Below are positions 32,729 to 40,750 of a stretch of DNA of 64,000 bases, one piece after another. Origin of the DNA: Amycolatopsis pretoriensis. GTDB lineage: Bacteria; Actinomycetota; Actinomycetes; Mycobacteriales; Pseudonocardiaceae. Location of the stretch: NCBI RefSeq assembly GCF_900107925.1, contig NZ_FNUJ01000004.1:744001-808000 (forward strand), in the 5' to 3' direction. The translations under genes were made by a program, and so were the position numbers. The notes beneath the pieces were generated by a model. It was not told the origin of the DNA. It did no database searches and worked only from the letters and a program-made list of their open reading frames with translations. Each line of letters starts with the position of its first letter. Positions within the stretch are counted from its first letter, which is position 1.

Positions 32729-33507
32729 GCGCGTTGCCCCCGGACGTACCCGAGCCGCAGCGAAAGGGCGGCGGCGGTCCCGGCGACGGAGGCGCCGAGC
32801 TCGTCGAGCCGGCGCAGCACGCGCGGCGCGGGCCCGGCGATGCTGATGGCGGCGATCGGACGCCCCGAGTGGTCCCGCACGGCGGCGGCGACGCACCCGA
32901 CGTCCGGCTCGTTCTCGACCTCGTCGATCGCCCACCCGCGGCGGCTGGTCCGGGCCAGGTCGTCGAGCAGGCGCAGGGGATCGTTGATCGTCTTGAGCGT
33001 GAGGGAGTCCAGTTTCATGCGCCGCACGCGCTCGGCCCGATCGGCTTCGGGCAGCGCGGCGAGCCAGGCTTTCCCGAGCGAGGTGGCGTGCTGCGGGCGT
33101 CGCGTGCCCAGCCGGCAGGCGAGGGTGACGGCGCTGGCGCTGCGTTCGGTGGCGACGTAGACCATGGTGTCGTTGTCGGGAACGGCGAGGTAGGTGGTCT
33201 CGCCGGACCGTTCGGCGAGCGAGGCGAGGTACCGCGGCGCACAGCGGTGCAGATCGGTGGCGGCCATGGCCCGCGCGCCGAGCTCGACCAGTCTCGTGCC
33301 GAGCCGCACCCGCCCGGTGACCTGGTCGGCCTCGAGGTATTCGAGGCTCTTCAGGGTGCCGACGATGCGGTAGGCGGCACTGCGGGAAAGCCCCAGTTGC
33401 CGCGCGATCGCATTGGTGGAAATCTCCTGGTGCCGACCCACGTGCTCGAGCACCGCGAGTCCGCGTTCGAGAGTTCCGCTGTTCTCCAGCCCGCGCTCCG
33501 GTCCCAC
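32725..33507 (-). CDS. IclR-family transcriptional regulator
   Basis: 260 residues. The N-terminal winged helix (LERGLAVLEHVGRHQEIS, ARQLGLSRSAAYRIV) is followed by the IclR effector domain (LACRLGTRRPQHATSLGKAW, then DVGCVAAAVRDHSGRP). It is the first gene of an operon with lactate permease and probably controls lactate uptake. The GTG at 33507 has GGAGGG upstream; an ATG at 33582 would add 25 residues without ribosome-site support. Direct repeats upstream (33575 and 33650) are operator candidates. Confidence 0.88.
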   Translation of the reverse strand: MGPERGLENSGTLERGLAVLEHVGRHQEISTNAIARQLGLSRSAAYRIVGTLKSLEYLEADQVTGRVRLGTRLVELGARAMAATDLHRCAPRYLASLAERSGETTYLAVPDNDTMVYVATERSASAVTLACRLGTRRPQHATSLGKAWLAALPEADRAERVRRMKLDSLTLKTINDPLRLLDDLARTSRRGWAIDEVENEPDVGCVAAAVRDHSGRPIAAISIAGPAPRVLRRLDELGASVAGTAAALSLRLGYVRGQRA

Positions 33508-33574
33508 GCTGCCCTCCGTTGGACGTTCCCGGTTTCCGCTCAGCGGTACGCATTTCCGCTGGGTGGGGTTGGAC

Positions 33575-33666
33575 GGTAACACCTCCGATGTATGGGCGGA
33601 AGATCTTGAAACGCTTCAGGAAGAATGCGGTTACTTGCGGGTGCTAATTGGTACAACCTCCGATGG
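33575..33666. promoter_or_regulatory. Paired 17-bp direct repeats upstream of iclR
   Basis: GGTAACACCTCCGATGT (33575-33591) and GGTACAACCTCCGATGG (33650-33666) match at 14 of 17 positions, 75 bp apart. They lie in the promoter region of the iclR-lldP operon. They may be IclR operators, although IclR sites are usually palindromic. Confidence 0.4.
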
Positions 33667-33773
33667 TTAAGTTTCCTACCTATGGCGGTTGCGGAGGGGT
33701 TGACGGGCTCGTTCGACGAGTTCGACAGGTGCTGGTTCAGATTCGTGAATGGGCTGTGAAGGAAGTAGAGACC

Positions 33774-33826
33774 GTCTTGAATGACTCATTCAGGACCTCA
33801 GGAGACCTGAATGACTCATTCAAGAC
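33774..33826. repeat. Palindromic element with self-complementary arms
   Basis: GTCTTGAATGACTCATTCAGG (33774-33794, split by one central unpaired base) pairs with 33806-33826 around an 11-base loop. Each arm itself contains the 15-base palindrome TGAATGACTCATTCA. The right flank (GACGTTTCGCCGA) resembles that of the element at 12822-12870, so both probably belong to one dispersed family. Confidence 0.8.
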
Positions 33827-33909
33827 GTTTCGCCGAGACCCGGCGCCGCCCGGTGGCCCGGGTCACGGACTCAGCGAACTCACAGCGCCCACCGAGCACC
33901 ATCCAGCCG

Positions 33910-35130
33910 GTGACCCCCTTCCGTACCCGCGCGTCCGTGTCCGCCGGGCGCCTCACCGCCTGGCTCTCGCGCAGCGCCGGCCTCGGCAAAGGTGCCGTCA
34001 TCGGGGGCCGCATCACCCTCGCCCTCGATCCGAAGGCCCTGCGGCGGGTCGGGCGGGACCGGACCGTCGTGCTCGTCACCGGCACCAACGGCAAGACGAC
34101 CACCGCGCTCATGATCACCAAGGCCCTCGAAGCCCTCGCCGAGGTCGCCGCCAACAGCGACGGCGCCAACATGCCCGACGGCGTCCTCGCTGCCCTGGCC
34201 GCGCGCCCCGAAGCGCCCTACGCCGTTCTCGAAGTCGACGAAACCTACGTCCCCTGGGTCGCCGACCAGCTGAACCCCGCCGTCCTCGTCCTGCTCAACC
34301 TCAGCCGTGACCAGCTCGACCGCGTCGGCGAAGTCCGCTCCACCGAAAGGGAACTCCGCAAAGCGATCGGAAACCATCCCGAAACCACGATCGTCGCCAA
34401 TTCCGACGACATCCTCGTCGCCTCCGCGGCGACCGAAGCCGGCAAGCGGATCTGGGTCGGCACCGGCCGCCGCTGGACCGGCGACTCCACCGCCTGCCCC
34501 CGCTGCGACGGCCTGATCGACCACGTCAAAGACCACTGGAGCTGTGCCTGCGGCCTCGCCCGCCCAGAACCCGCCTGGACCCTCGACGGCGACCTCGTCC
34601 GCACCCCCGGCGGCCGCCACGTCGACCTGGACCTCCGGCTCCCCGGCGACGCCAACCGCGCGAACGCCGCCTTCGCGCTCGCCGCCGCGCACCGGCTCGG
34701 GGTGCCGCCGCACACCGCCGCCGCGCGGCTGCGGACCATCACCGACATCGGCGGCCGCTACCGGACCATCCGGCGGTCGCGGCACTCCGTGCGGCTGATG
34801 CTCGCCAAGAACCCCGCCGGCTGGGTGGAAACGCTGCGCGTGCTCGACGAGGACACGCCCGTCGTCGTCGCCGTCAACGCCCAGGAAGCCGACGGCCGCG
34901 ACCTGTCCTGGCTCTGGGACGTCCACTTCGAACGGCTCCGCGGCCGCCAGGTCGTCGTCACCGGCGAGCGCTGCGCCGACCTCGCCGTCCGGCTCTGCTA
35001 CGCCGAGGTCGCGCACTGGGCCGAACCCGATCCGGTCGCCGCGATCGACGCGCTGCCGCCCGGTGGTGTCGAGCTCGTCGCCAACTACACCGCCTTCCGC
35101 GACCTCGTCGGCAGGCTGCCCGGTGCCTGA
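33910..35130 (+). CDS. murT: MurT: lipid II isoglutaminyl synthase, Mur-ligase subunit
   Basis: 406 residues. The ATP-binding loop is VTGTNGKTTT, the Mur-ligase central domain has LEVDETYVPW and LNLSRDQLDR, and a Cys4 zinc-ribbon insert (CPRC, CACG) is typical of MurT. The C-terminal domain contains ANYTAFRDL. With GatD it amidates D-Glu of lipid II to D-isoGln during peptidoglycan synthesis in Gram-positive bacteria. The GTG at 33910 was chosen because upstream in-frame codons run through a palindromic repeat. The stop overlaps gatD by 8 bp. Confidence 0.92.
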   Translation: MTPFRTRASVSAGRLTAWLSRSAGLGKGAVIGGRITLALDPKALRRVGRDRTVVLVTGTNGKTTTALMITKALEALAEVAANSDGANMPDGVLAALAARPEAPYAVLEVDETYVPWVADQLNPAVLVLLNLSRDQLDRVGEVRSTERELRKAIGNHPETTIVANSDDILVASAATEAGKRIWVGTGRRWTGDSTACPRCDGLIDHVKDHWSCACGLARPEPAWTLDGDLVRTPGGRHVDLDLRLPGDANRANAAFALAAAHRLGVPPHTAAARLRTITDIGGRYRTIRRSRHSVRLMLAKNPAGWVETLRVLDEDTPVVVAVNAQEADGRDLSWLWDVHFERLRGRQVVVTGERCADLAVRLCYAEVAHWAEPDPVAAIDALPPGGVELVANYTAFRDLVGRLPGA

Positions 35131-35830
35131 GTCGACCGTCCACATCGGACTTCTGCTGCCCGAGGTGCTCGGCACCTACGGCGACAGCGGCAACGCGCAG
35201 GTCCTCTGCCGGCGGCTGCGCTGGCGCGGGTTCGACGCCGAGGTCGTGCCGGTCGGGCTGGGCGAACCGGTACCGTCCACTTTGGACATGTACCTGCTCG
35301 GCGGCGGCGAGGACGGCGCGCAGGCGCTCGCCGCGGCCCACCTGCGCAAGCACCGGCGGGCCCTGACCCCCGACGCGGTGGTCTTCGGCGTCTGCGCGGG
35401 CCTGCAGGTGCTCGGCACCCGCTTCCGCGGCCTCGACGGCGTCGACCACGACGGCCTCGGCCTGCTCGACGTCACCACCGAGCCCGGCGAGCGGCGGGCC
35501 GTCGCGGAGCTGGTCGCGACGTCGCCGGAACCCTTGGGGCCGCTCACCGGCTTCGAGAACCACCTCGGCATCAGCAAGCTCGGCGCCGACAGCGAGCCGC
35601 TCGGGCACGTCGTGCGCGGCACCGGCAACGGCGACGGCACCGAAGGCGCGGTGACCGGCCACGTCGCCGGCACGTACCTGCACGGCCCGGCGCTCGCCCG
35701 CAACCCCGCGCTGGCGGACCTGCTGCTGGCCTGGGCGGCCGGCCACCCGTTGCCGCCACTGGAGCTGCCCGAGGTGGACCGCCTGCGCGTGGAGCGGCTC
35801 ACCGCCACCCGCCGCCGGCGGACTTCGTGA
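35123..35830 (+). CDS. gatD: GatD: lipid II isoglutaminyl synthase, glutaminase subunit
   Basis: 235 residues. A class-I glutamine amidotransferase fold has nucleophile Cys91 (VFGVCAGLQVLG) and His187 (GTYLHGP). The N-terminal LLPEVLGTYGDSGNAQ segment is typical of GatD/CobQ-like proteins. It supplies ammonia to MurT. The GTG lies 8 bp inside murT, which couples translation. The C-terminus is basic (TATRRRRTS). The stop overlaps an alternative start of the histidine-kinase gene. Confidence 0.92.
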   Translation: MPESTVHIGLLLPEVLGTYGDSGNAQVLCRRLRWRGFDAEVVPVGLGEPVPSTLDMYLLGGGEDGAQALAAAHLRKHRRALTPDAVVFGVCAGLQVLGTRFRGLDGVDHDGLGLLDVTTEPGERRAVAELVATSPEPLGPLTGFENHLGISKLGADSEPLGHVVRGTGNGDGTEGAVTGHVAGTYLHGPALARNPALADLLLAWAAGHPLPPLELPEVDRLRVERLTATRRRRTS

Positions 35831-35889
35831 CCGGGTGGCCTTCCGCCGCCTCCGCGGTCGGGGCCACCGCTCGTGGTTACGCTGAGTTG

Positions 35890-37278
35890 GTGAAACTGGG
35901 CAAGGTGATCGCCGCGACCGGCGTGCGGATGCGGACCACCGCCGTGGCCGTCTTCGCGCTCGCGCTGGCCATCGCCGCCGCGCTCGCGGTGGTCGTCGTG
36001 CTGCTCGAAGAGTCGCTCGACCGCAGCGTCACCGAGAGTGCCCGCAGCACCGGCCGGCAGGTCGCCATCCAGCTCGTCCGCGAGGGCGCGCGCGACCTCA
36101 GCGCCTCCGACGTCGCCAGCACCGGCGACACCGAGGCCGTCACCCAGGTCCTCAACGCCCGGGGCGTGCCGATCGCGAGCGACCCGGCCATCGTCGGGCA
36201 CCCGCCGCTGACCGCCGCGCGCCCGGCCGTCGGGCAGGAAGCCATCGAGACCCTCCCGCTCGGGCTCAACGGCGACAGCGACGACTACCGCGTCGTGTCG
36301 CAGCAGGTCAACGGTCCCGGCGGGCCGTACACGGTGATCTCCGCGCGGTCGCTGGAGCCGGTGACCGAAGCCTCGACGCGGCTGACGCTGCTGCTCGGCC
36401 TGATCGCGATCCCGCTGCTGGCGATCTCCGGCCTCGCCGTCTACCGCGCGGTCGGCTCGGCGCTGCGGCCGGTCGAGCGGATGCGCCGGACCGTCGCCGA
36501 GATCTCGACGCGCGACCTCGCCGCCCGCGTCCCGCTGCCGCCCGGCGGTGACGAGGTGCACCGGCTGGCCGTGACGCTCAACGAGATGCTCGGCCGGCTC
36601 GCGTCGGCCCAGGCCGCGCAACGCCGGTTCGTCGCGGACGCCAGCCACGAACTGCGCTCGCCGCTGTCCACCATCAGCACCGCGCTCGACGTCTCCGGGC
36701 GGCACCCGGAGAGCACCGAGGACCTGGTGCCGGTGATCGCCCGCGAGACCGCGCGGCTGCGCGAGCTCGTCGACGACCTGCTCATGCTCGCCCGCACCGA
36801 CGACGCGACCGACCGGCCGTCGCGCGTCGAGGTCGACCTCGACGACATCGTGCGCGCCGAGGCCGAGCGGGTCCGCGGCGAGTGCGCGCTGGACGTCGAA
36901 GTTCGCGCCGGGCCGGCGAAGGTCCGCGGCAGCGAGGCCCAGCTGCGCCGGGCGGTGCGGAACCTGGTCGACAACGCCCGCGGCCACGCGCGCACGCGCA
37001 TCCGGGTGGCCAGCTCGGTGCGCGGCGACCTCGCCGTCGTCGAGGTGAGCGACGACGGCCCCGGCGTCGCCGAAGCCGACCGCGACCGGATCTTCGAACG
37101 GTTCGTCCGGCTCGACGCGTCGCGGCAGCGCGAACACGGCGGCACCGGCCTGGGCCTGCCGATCGTGGCGGGCATCGCGGCACGCCACGGCGGGAGCGCG
37201 CGCTACGCCGCGTCGGACGAGCCGGGCGCGCGGTTCGTGCTCGAACTGCCGGTGCTCGAACTGCCCGAGGAGGAGTAA
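35890..37278 (+). CDS. Sensor histidine kinase of a two-component system
   Basis: 462 residues. Membrane helices at about 17-40 and 165-190 flank an extracytoplasmic sensor (about 41-165). HAMP follows, then DHp with FVADASHELRSPL, and an ATPase domain with NLVDNARGHA, DDGPGV and GGTGLGLPI. The GTG at 35890 is preferred over GTG 35827 because TACGCT lies 6 bases upstream, fitting a leaderless start. It is directly followed by its response regulator with no gap, and follows murT-gatD, so envelope sensing is a reasonable guess. Confidence 0.9.
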   Translation: MKLGKVIAATGVRMRTTAVAVFALALAIAAALAVVVVLLEESLDRSVTESARSTGRQVAIQLVREGARDLSASDVASTGDTEAVTQVLNARGVPIASDPAIVGHPPLTAARPAVGQEAIETLPLGLNGDSDDYRVVSQQVNGPGGPYTVISARSLEPVTEASTRLTLLLGLIAIPLLAISGLAVYRAVGSALRPVERMRRTVAEISTRDLAARVPLPPGGDEVHRLAVTLNEMLGRLASAQAAQRRFVADASHELRSPLSTISTALDVSGRHPESTEDLVPVIARETARLRELVDDLLMLARTDDATDRPSRVEVDLDDIVRAEAERVRGECALDVEVRAGPAKVRGSEAQLRRAVRNLVDNARGHARTRIRVASSVRGDLAVVEVSDDGPGVAEADRDRIFERFVRLDASRQREHGGTGLGLPIVAGIAARHGGSARYAASDEPGARFVLELPVLELPEEE

Positions 37279-37959
37279 GTGCGGCTGCTGATCGTGGAGG
37301 ACGAGCGCGAGTTCGCGGAGACGCTGCGGCGCGGCCTGGTCGCCGAGGGGTTCACCGTCGACGTCGCGCACACCGGCCGTGAGGGGCTCTGGCGGGCCAC
37401 CGAGCAGGAGTACGACGTCGTCGTGCTCGACATCATGCTGCCCGAGCTGTCCGGCTACGAGGTGCTGAAACGCTTGCGCGCGGCCGAAAACTGGACGCCG
37501 GTGCTGATGCTCACCGCGAAGGACGGCGAGTACGACGAAGCCGACGCGTTCGACCTCGGCGCCGACGACTACCTGTCCAAGCCGTTCTCCTTCGTCGTGC
37601 TGATCGCCCGGCTGCGCGCGCTGCTGCGCCGGGGCGCGCCGGCCCGGCCCGCCGTGCTCGAGGCGGCCGACCTGCGGCTCGACCCGTCGGCCCGCACCGT
37701 CCACAGGGGACAGACGCGGATCGAGCTGACCGCGCGGGAGTTCGGGTTGCTGGAGTTCCTGCTGCGGCGACCGGGCACGGCGCTGACGAAGAACGAGATC
37801 CTGAGCCACGTCTGGGACGCGCACTACGACGGCGACGAGAACGTCGTCGAGGTCTACGTCGGGTACCTGCGGCGCAAGATCGACGTCCCGTTCGGCACCC
37901 GGACCATCGAGACGGTCCGCGGTGTCGGCTACCGGCTGGTAGACGTTACTCGATCGTGA
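37279..37959 (+). CDS. OmpR/PhoB-family response regulator
   Basis: 226 residues. The receiver domain has the phospho-acceptor Asp51 (VVVLDIMLPE), Thr79 (LTAKD) and Lys101 (DDYLSKPFS). The C-terminal winged helix is of the OmpR type (LTAREFGLLEFLLRRPG, VWDAHYDGDENVVEVYVGYLRRK). It starts with GTG directly after the kinase stop (GGAGGAGTAA before it) and forms a two-gene system. A 7-bp hairpin follows. Confidence 0.94.
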   Translation: MRLLIVEDEREFAETLRRGLVAEGFTVDVAHTGREGLWRATEQEYDVVVLDIMLPELSGYEVLKRLRAAENWTPVLMLTAKDGEYDEADAFDLGADDYLSKPFSFVVLIARLRALLRRGAPARPAVLEAADLRLDPSARTVHRGQTRIELTAREFGLLEFLLRRPGTALTKNEILSHVWDAHYDGDENVVEVYVGYLRRKIDVPFGTRTIETVRGVGYRLVDVTRS

Positions 37960-37961
37960 TC

Positions 37962-37981
37962 TTCCGGGGGAAATCCCGGAA
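37962..37981 (+). terminator. Short hairpin after the two-component operon
   Basis: TTCCGGG (37962-37968) pairs with CCCGGAA (37975-37981) over a 6-base loop, 2 bp after the response-regulator stop. It is a weak intrinsic terminator with a short TT tail. Confidence 0.5.
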
Positions 37982-38143
37982 TTGGTGCCGCTGGGCGTGC
38001 CGGTGCTCCGCCGTTTGACGCCGCCGGTTGCCGCAGATCGCCCAGCCGTTCCCGCGAACCGGTGAAAAATGCCGTGGTGCGGCTCACCTGCGCGTGGTTG
38101 TGCCCGTTGCTACGGTGGGCACCCACCCGAGACCAGGAAAGCG

Positions 38144-38473
38144 ATGACGGAATCGCCGCAGCCGTTCCTTGCCCAAAACAACAATATACCGGAAAGCTCC
38201 GGGAAATCCGTTTCCCGGCTTCGTGCCGTCGACGCCATTCGCGAAGCGACGGCCCAGTTCGGCGTGGTCACGGGGATGACCCCGCACGCCGTGACCGGGG
38301 TCCGGACCCGCGCCGACGGCGGCTGGTCCGTGCTCGTCGACGTCGTCGAGCTGGCCCGGATCCCGGACTCCACCAGTGTGCTGGCGACCTACCGGGTCGA
38401 CGTCGACGTCGCCGGTGAGCTGACCGCGTGCGAGCGCCTGCGGCGGTTCACGCGGGGCACCACCGATTCCTGA
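38144..38473 (+). CDS. gvpO: Gas vesicle protein GvpO
   Basis: 109 residues. The GvpO core is recognisable (SRLRAVDAIREATAQFGVVTGMTPHAVTG, then WSVLVDVVELARIPDS, ATYRVDVDVAGEL). GvpO is required for vesicle formation in haloarchaea and is the usual first gene of actinomycete gvp clusters. The ATG has CAGGAAA upstream and a possible -10 TACGGT at 38112. It heads a run of eight tightly spaced rightward genes. The first 35 residues are polar and low in similarity to the core. Confidence 0.85.
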   Translation: MTESPQPFLAQNNNIPESSGKSVSRLRAVDAIREATAQFGVVTGMTPHAVTGVRTRADGGWSVLVDVVELARIPDSTSVLATYRVDVDVAGELTACERLRRFTRGTTDS

Positions 38474-38481
38474 AAGGAAGG

Positions 38482-38790
38482 GTGACACGATTGGCCGCTT
38501 CGTCCGATTCATTGGCGGACATTCTGGAACGCGTGCTCGACAAGGGCGTCGTGATAGCCGGTGACATCGGCGTCAGCGTCGTCGACGTCGAATTGCTGAC
38601 GCTGCGGATCCGGCTGTTCATCGCGTCCGCGCAGACCGCGCGGGAAATGGGCATGGACTGGTGGACGAACGACCCGTTCTTCGCACCGAACGCGCCGCGG
38701 GAGGAACTGGCGAGAACCGACTTGGCGGCGCGCGTCGCCGAACTCGAAGCCCGGCTGCCCGTGCCGAGCGGAAGGGAAGAACCCCGGTGA
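38482..38790 (+). CDS. gvpJ: Gas vesicle GvpA-family protein GvpJ
   Basis: 102 residues. The GvpA-like core is LADILERVLDKGVVIAGDI, followed by VDVELLTLRIRLFIASA. The QTAREMGMDWWTNDP continuation distinguishes GvpJ from the shell protein GvpA. It probably nucleates or tapers the vesicle shell. The start is uncertain: GTG 38482 lies close to the AAAGGAAGG ribosome site, while TTG 38491 has better spacing. The stop overlaps gvpL in GTGA. Confidence 0.82.
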   Translation: MTRLAASSDSLADILERVLDKGVVIAGDIGVSVVDVELLTLRIRLFIASAQTAREMGMDWWTNDPFFAPNAPREELARTDLAARVAELEARLPVPSGREEPR

Positions 38791-39518
38791 GCACCCGCGA
38801 ATGGCTCTGCGCCTACGCGATCACCCGCAACCGCGACGGGCTGGACCTCGGCCCGGCGCCCCGGCTCGTCGGCTTCCGCGACCTGGGCGTCGTCGTCTCG
38901 GAGGTGAGCCCGGCGCGCTTCGACCGCATCGACACGCTCGACCCGGTCGACGGCGCGCTCGCCGAGCTGGCCCGCGAACACGACGCCGTCGTGCGCGCGG
39001 TGTTCCGCCACGAACCGGTGCTGCCGCTGCGGTTCGGCACGGTCCTCGACGGCGAAGCCTCGGTGAAACGGCTCCTGGAAGTGGCCTACGACCAGGCGCG
39101 GGACTGCCTCGACGAGGTCGAGGGGCACCGCGAGTGGGGCGTGCGGGTCCGGCACGCCGAGCCCGCCGCGACCACCCGGCCGGACGCCGCGGGCCTGACC
39201 GGCACGCAGTACCTCGTCCGGCGCCGCGAACGGCTGAAGGCGCTGCAGCAGGCGCGCGAGGACGTCGTCGCCGCGGCCGGGCGCCTGGAGGACGCGCTGC
39301 GCCGGCACGCCGCCGACCGCATGGAGCGGGCGCGCCCGCACGGCGTGCTGGTCAACACCGCGTACCTCGTCGAAACCGGGCGCGAGGCCGCGTTCCACGC
39401 GGAGTTCGAGTGGTTCGCCCGCGAGCTGCGCGCGGCGGGCGCGACGGTGGAGACGTCGGGACCGTGGCCGCCGTACTCGTTCACCGACGTCGAGCTCGGG
39501 GTGCCGGCCGATGGCTGA
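38787..39518 (+). CDS. gvpL: Gas vesicle protein GvpL (GvpF/L family), long form
   Basis: 243 residues. GvpF/L features include WLCAYAITR, HEPVLPLRFGTVLDG, GVRV, a helical YLVRRRERLKALQQAREDV segment, and the C-terminal GPWPPYSFTDVEL. These accessory proteins bind GvpA and other Gvp proteins during assembly. The GTG overlaps the gvpJ stop, and its last bases overlap the short gvpS (ATGGCTGA). A shorter family member lies at 40190. Confidence 0.85.
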   Translation: MSTREWLCAYAITRNRDGLDLGPAPRLVGFRDLGVVVSEVSPARFDRIDTLDPVDGALAELAREHDAVVRAVFRHEPVLPLRFGTVLDGEASVKRLLEVAYDQARDCLDEVEGHREWGVRVRHAEPAATTRPDAAGLTGTQYLVRRRERLKALQQAREDVVAAAGRLEDALRRHAADRMERARPHGVLVNTAYLVETGREAAFHAEFEWFARELRAAGATVETSGPWPPYSFTDVELGVPADG

Positions 39519-39663
39519 CGCCGCCGTGGAGTCCGTCGCCGACCTGCTCGACCGGGTCGTGCACCGCGGCGCCGTCGTGACCGGGGACGTGATCATCTCG
39601 CTCGCCGGCATCGACCTGGTCCGGCTCGACCTGCGGCTGCTGCTGCTCGGGCTCGAAGGGTGA
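39511..39663 (+). CDS. gvpS: Short GvpA-family protein GvpS
   Basis: 50 residues, easily missed because of its size. It runs MADAAVESVADLLDRVV, then GAVVTGDVIISLAGIDLVRLDLRLLLLG, which is the GvpA-type helix-strand-strand core without its last helix. Its place between gvpL and gvpK matches gvpS in streptomycete clusters. The ATG lies 8 bp inside gvpL, and the stop overlaps the GTG of gvpK, so it is strictly coupled to both. Confidence 0.75.
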   Translation: MADAAVESVADLLDRVVHRGAVVTGDVIISLAGIDLVRLDLRLLLLGLEG

Positions 39664-39875
39664 GCGAGCCGATCCGGATCCCCGCCGACGCCGGCCGGGG
39701 GCTCGGCCACCTGGTCGTCACCGTGCTCGACATCCTCCGCGAAGTGCTGGAACGGCAGGCGTTGCGGCGCCTGGAAACCCTCACCCCCGCCCAGGTCGAA
39801 GACCTCGGCCAGGCCCTGATCGCACTGGACGCCCGGTTCGCCGAGCTGCGCGCGGTCCTCGAAGAAAGGTTCTAG
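39660..39875 (+). CDS. gvpK: Gas vesicle protein GvpK
   Basis: 71 residues. It carries the GvpK helices GLGHLVVTVLDILREVLERQ and LRRLETLTPAQVEDLGQALI. GvpK is a small helical accessory protein needed for vesicle growth. It is overlapped at both ends by neighbours of the operon. The length is at the short end for the family. Confidence 0.85.
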   Translation: MSEPIRIPADAGRGLGHLVVTVLDILREVLERQALRRLETLTPAQVEDLGQALIALDARFAELRAVLEERF

Positions 39876-40193
39876 GTGACCAGACCGGGACAGACCGGCG
39901 GCGGGCTCGCCGACACGCTCGACATCCTGCTGGACAAGGGACTCGTCATCGACGCCTCGGTGCGGGTGTCGGTGATCGGGATCGAGCTGCTGGCGATCGA
40001 GGCGCGGATCGTGATCGCCAGCGTCGACACCTACATCCGCTACCTCGAAGCGATGCAACGGCTGCAGAACACGCCCGTGCCCGGGCAGATCTCCCAGGGC
40101 CTCGGGCAGACGACCGGGCTCATCCCGCCGCCCGCCCCGACGCCGGCGGTGGCCGTGCCGGTCGAGCCGGCGATCCCGGTCGAACAGCCGTGA
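39876..40193 (+). CDS. gvpA: Gas vesicle shell protein GvpA with Pro-rich tail
   Basis: 105 residues. The first 60 match GvpA (DTLDILLDKGLVIDASVRVS, IEARIVIASVDTYIRYLEAM). Canonical bacterial GvpA is about 70 residues; here a 40-residue tail follows (QISQGLGQ, PPPAPTPAV, ending PVEQP), more like GvpC-less or modified shell proteins. It starts with GTG directly after the gvpK stop. In streptomycetes gvpA lies near the front of the cluster; here it is sixth. Its stop overlaps the next gene. Confidence 0.82.
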   Translation: MTRPGQTGGGLADTLDILLDKGLVIDASVRVSVIGIELLAIEARIVIASVDTYIRYLEAMQRLQNTPVPGQISQGLGQTTGLIPPPAPTPAVAVPVEPAIPVEQP

Positions 40194-40750
40194 CGCTGCA
40201 GCTCTACGGCGTCGTGCGCGCCGGGCACCCGCGGGCGCCGCGGACGGTGCGCTGGGAGGACCTGGCGATGGTCGTCGGCGAACCCGAACCGGACCCCGCC
40301 AAGCACCTGGCGGTGGTGTCCGCGCTGGTCGAGGGCGGTCCGGTGCTGCCGGTCCGGTTCGGCACGGTGGCCGACGACGAGGACGCCGTCCGCGCCGACG
40401 TGCTGATGCCGGCGGCCGACACCTACCGATCCGACCTCGACCGACTCGACGGCTTGGCCGAGGTGCACGTCTGCCTGCGGTTCACCGAGCCCGGCTCGGC
40501 GTGGCGGTCCGCCCGCTCCGACGTGCTGCTCTCCGAGGTCGCCGAGCGGGCGCGGGATTCGGTGGCGCTGCCGGCGGGCGAGTCCGCCGACGAGCGCTGG
40601 GCGTTCCTCGTCGGGATGGGCGACCTGCTCGTGGTGCGCGACGCGGTCACCGGGCTCACCCGCGGCGGCGGCGTCCAGGCCGACTGGATCGGGCCGCTGC
40701 CCGCGTACAGCTTCCTGGACCGGCGAACGTGCTCGCGGTGGACGTGGTGA
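40190..40750 (+). CDS. gvpF: Gas vesicle protein GvpF (GvpF/L family), short form
   Basis: 186 residues. It shares with the longer paralogue GGPVLPVRFGTVADDED, VHVCLRFTEPGSAW and the C-terminal GPLPAYSFLD. The end (RRTCSRWTW) is unlike the family and is read through the start region of the next gene, so the 3' end may have been altered. GTG overlaps the gvpA stop. It probably escorts GvpA before polymerisation. Confidence 0.8.
   Translation: MTLQLYGVVRAGHPRAPRTVRWEDLAMVVGEPEPDPAKHLAVVSALVEGGPVLPVRFGTVADDEDAVRADVLMPAADTYRSDLDRLDGLAEVHVCLRFTEPGSAWRSARSDVLLSEVAERARDSVALPAGESADERWAFLVGMGDLLVVRDAVTGLTRGGGVQADWIGPLPAYSFLDRRTCSRWTW

Larger units (their letters stand above)
33508..33909. other. Divergent intergenic region between iclR and murT
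   Basis: This 402-bp stretch holds two copies of TTTCCGCT near 33534 and 33553, a pair of GGTA..ACCTCCGATG repeats, an AT-richer patch (33600-33690) and a large palindromic element (33774-33826). No convincing gene was found. An in-frame extension of MurT begins inside the palindrome and is judged non-coding. Confidence 0.5.

Noticed and set aside
33811-33909. N-terminal extension of MurT starting at an ATG in the palindrome
   Set aside because: The ATG is within the repeat arm, and the extra residues do not match the family; GTG 33910 gives the usual MurT N-terminus.
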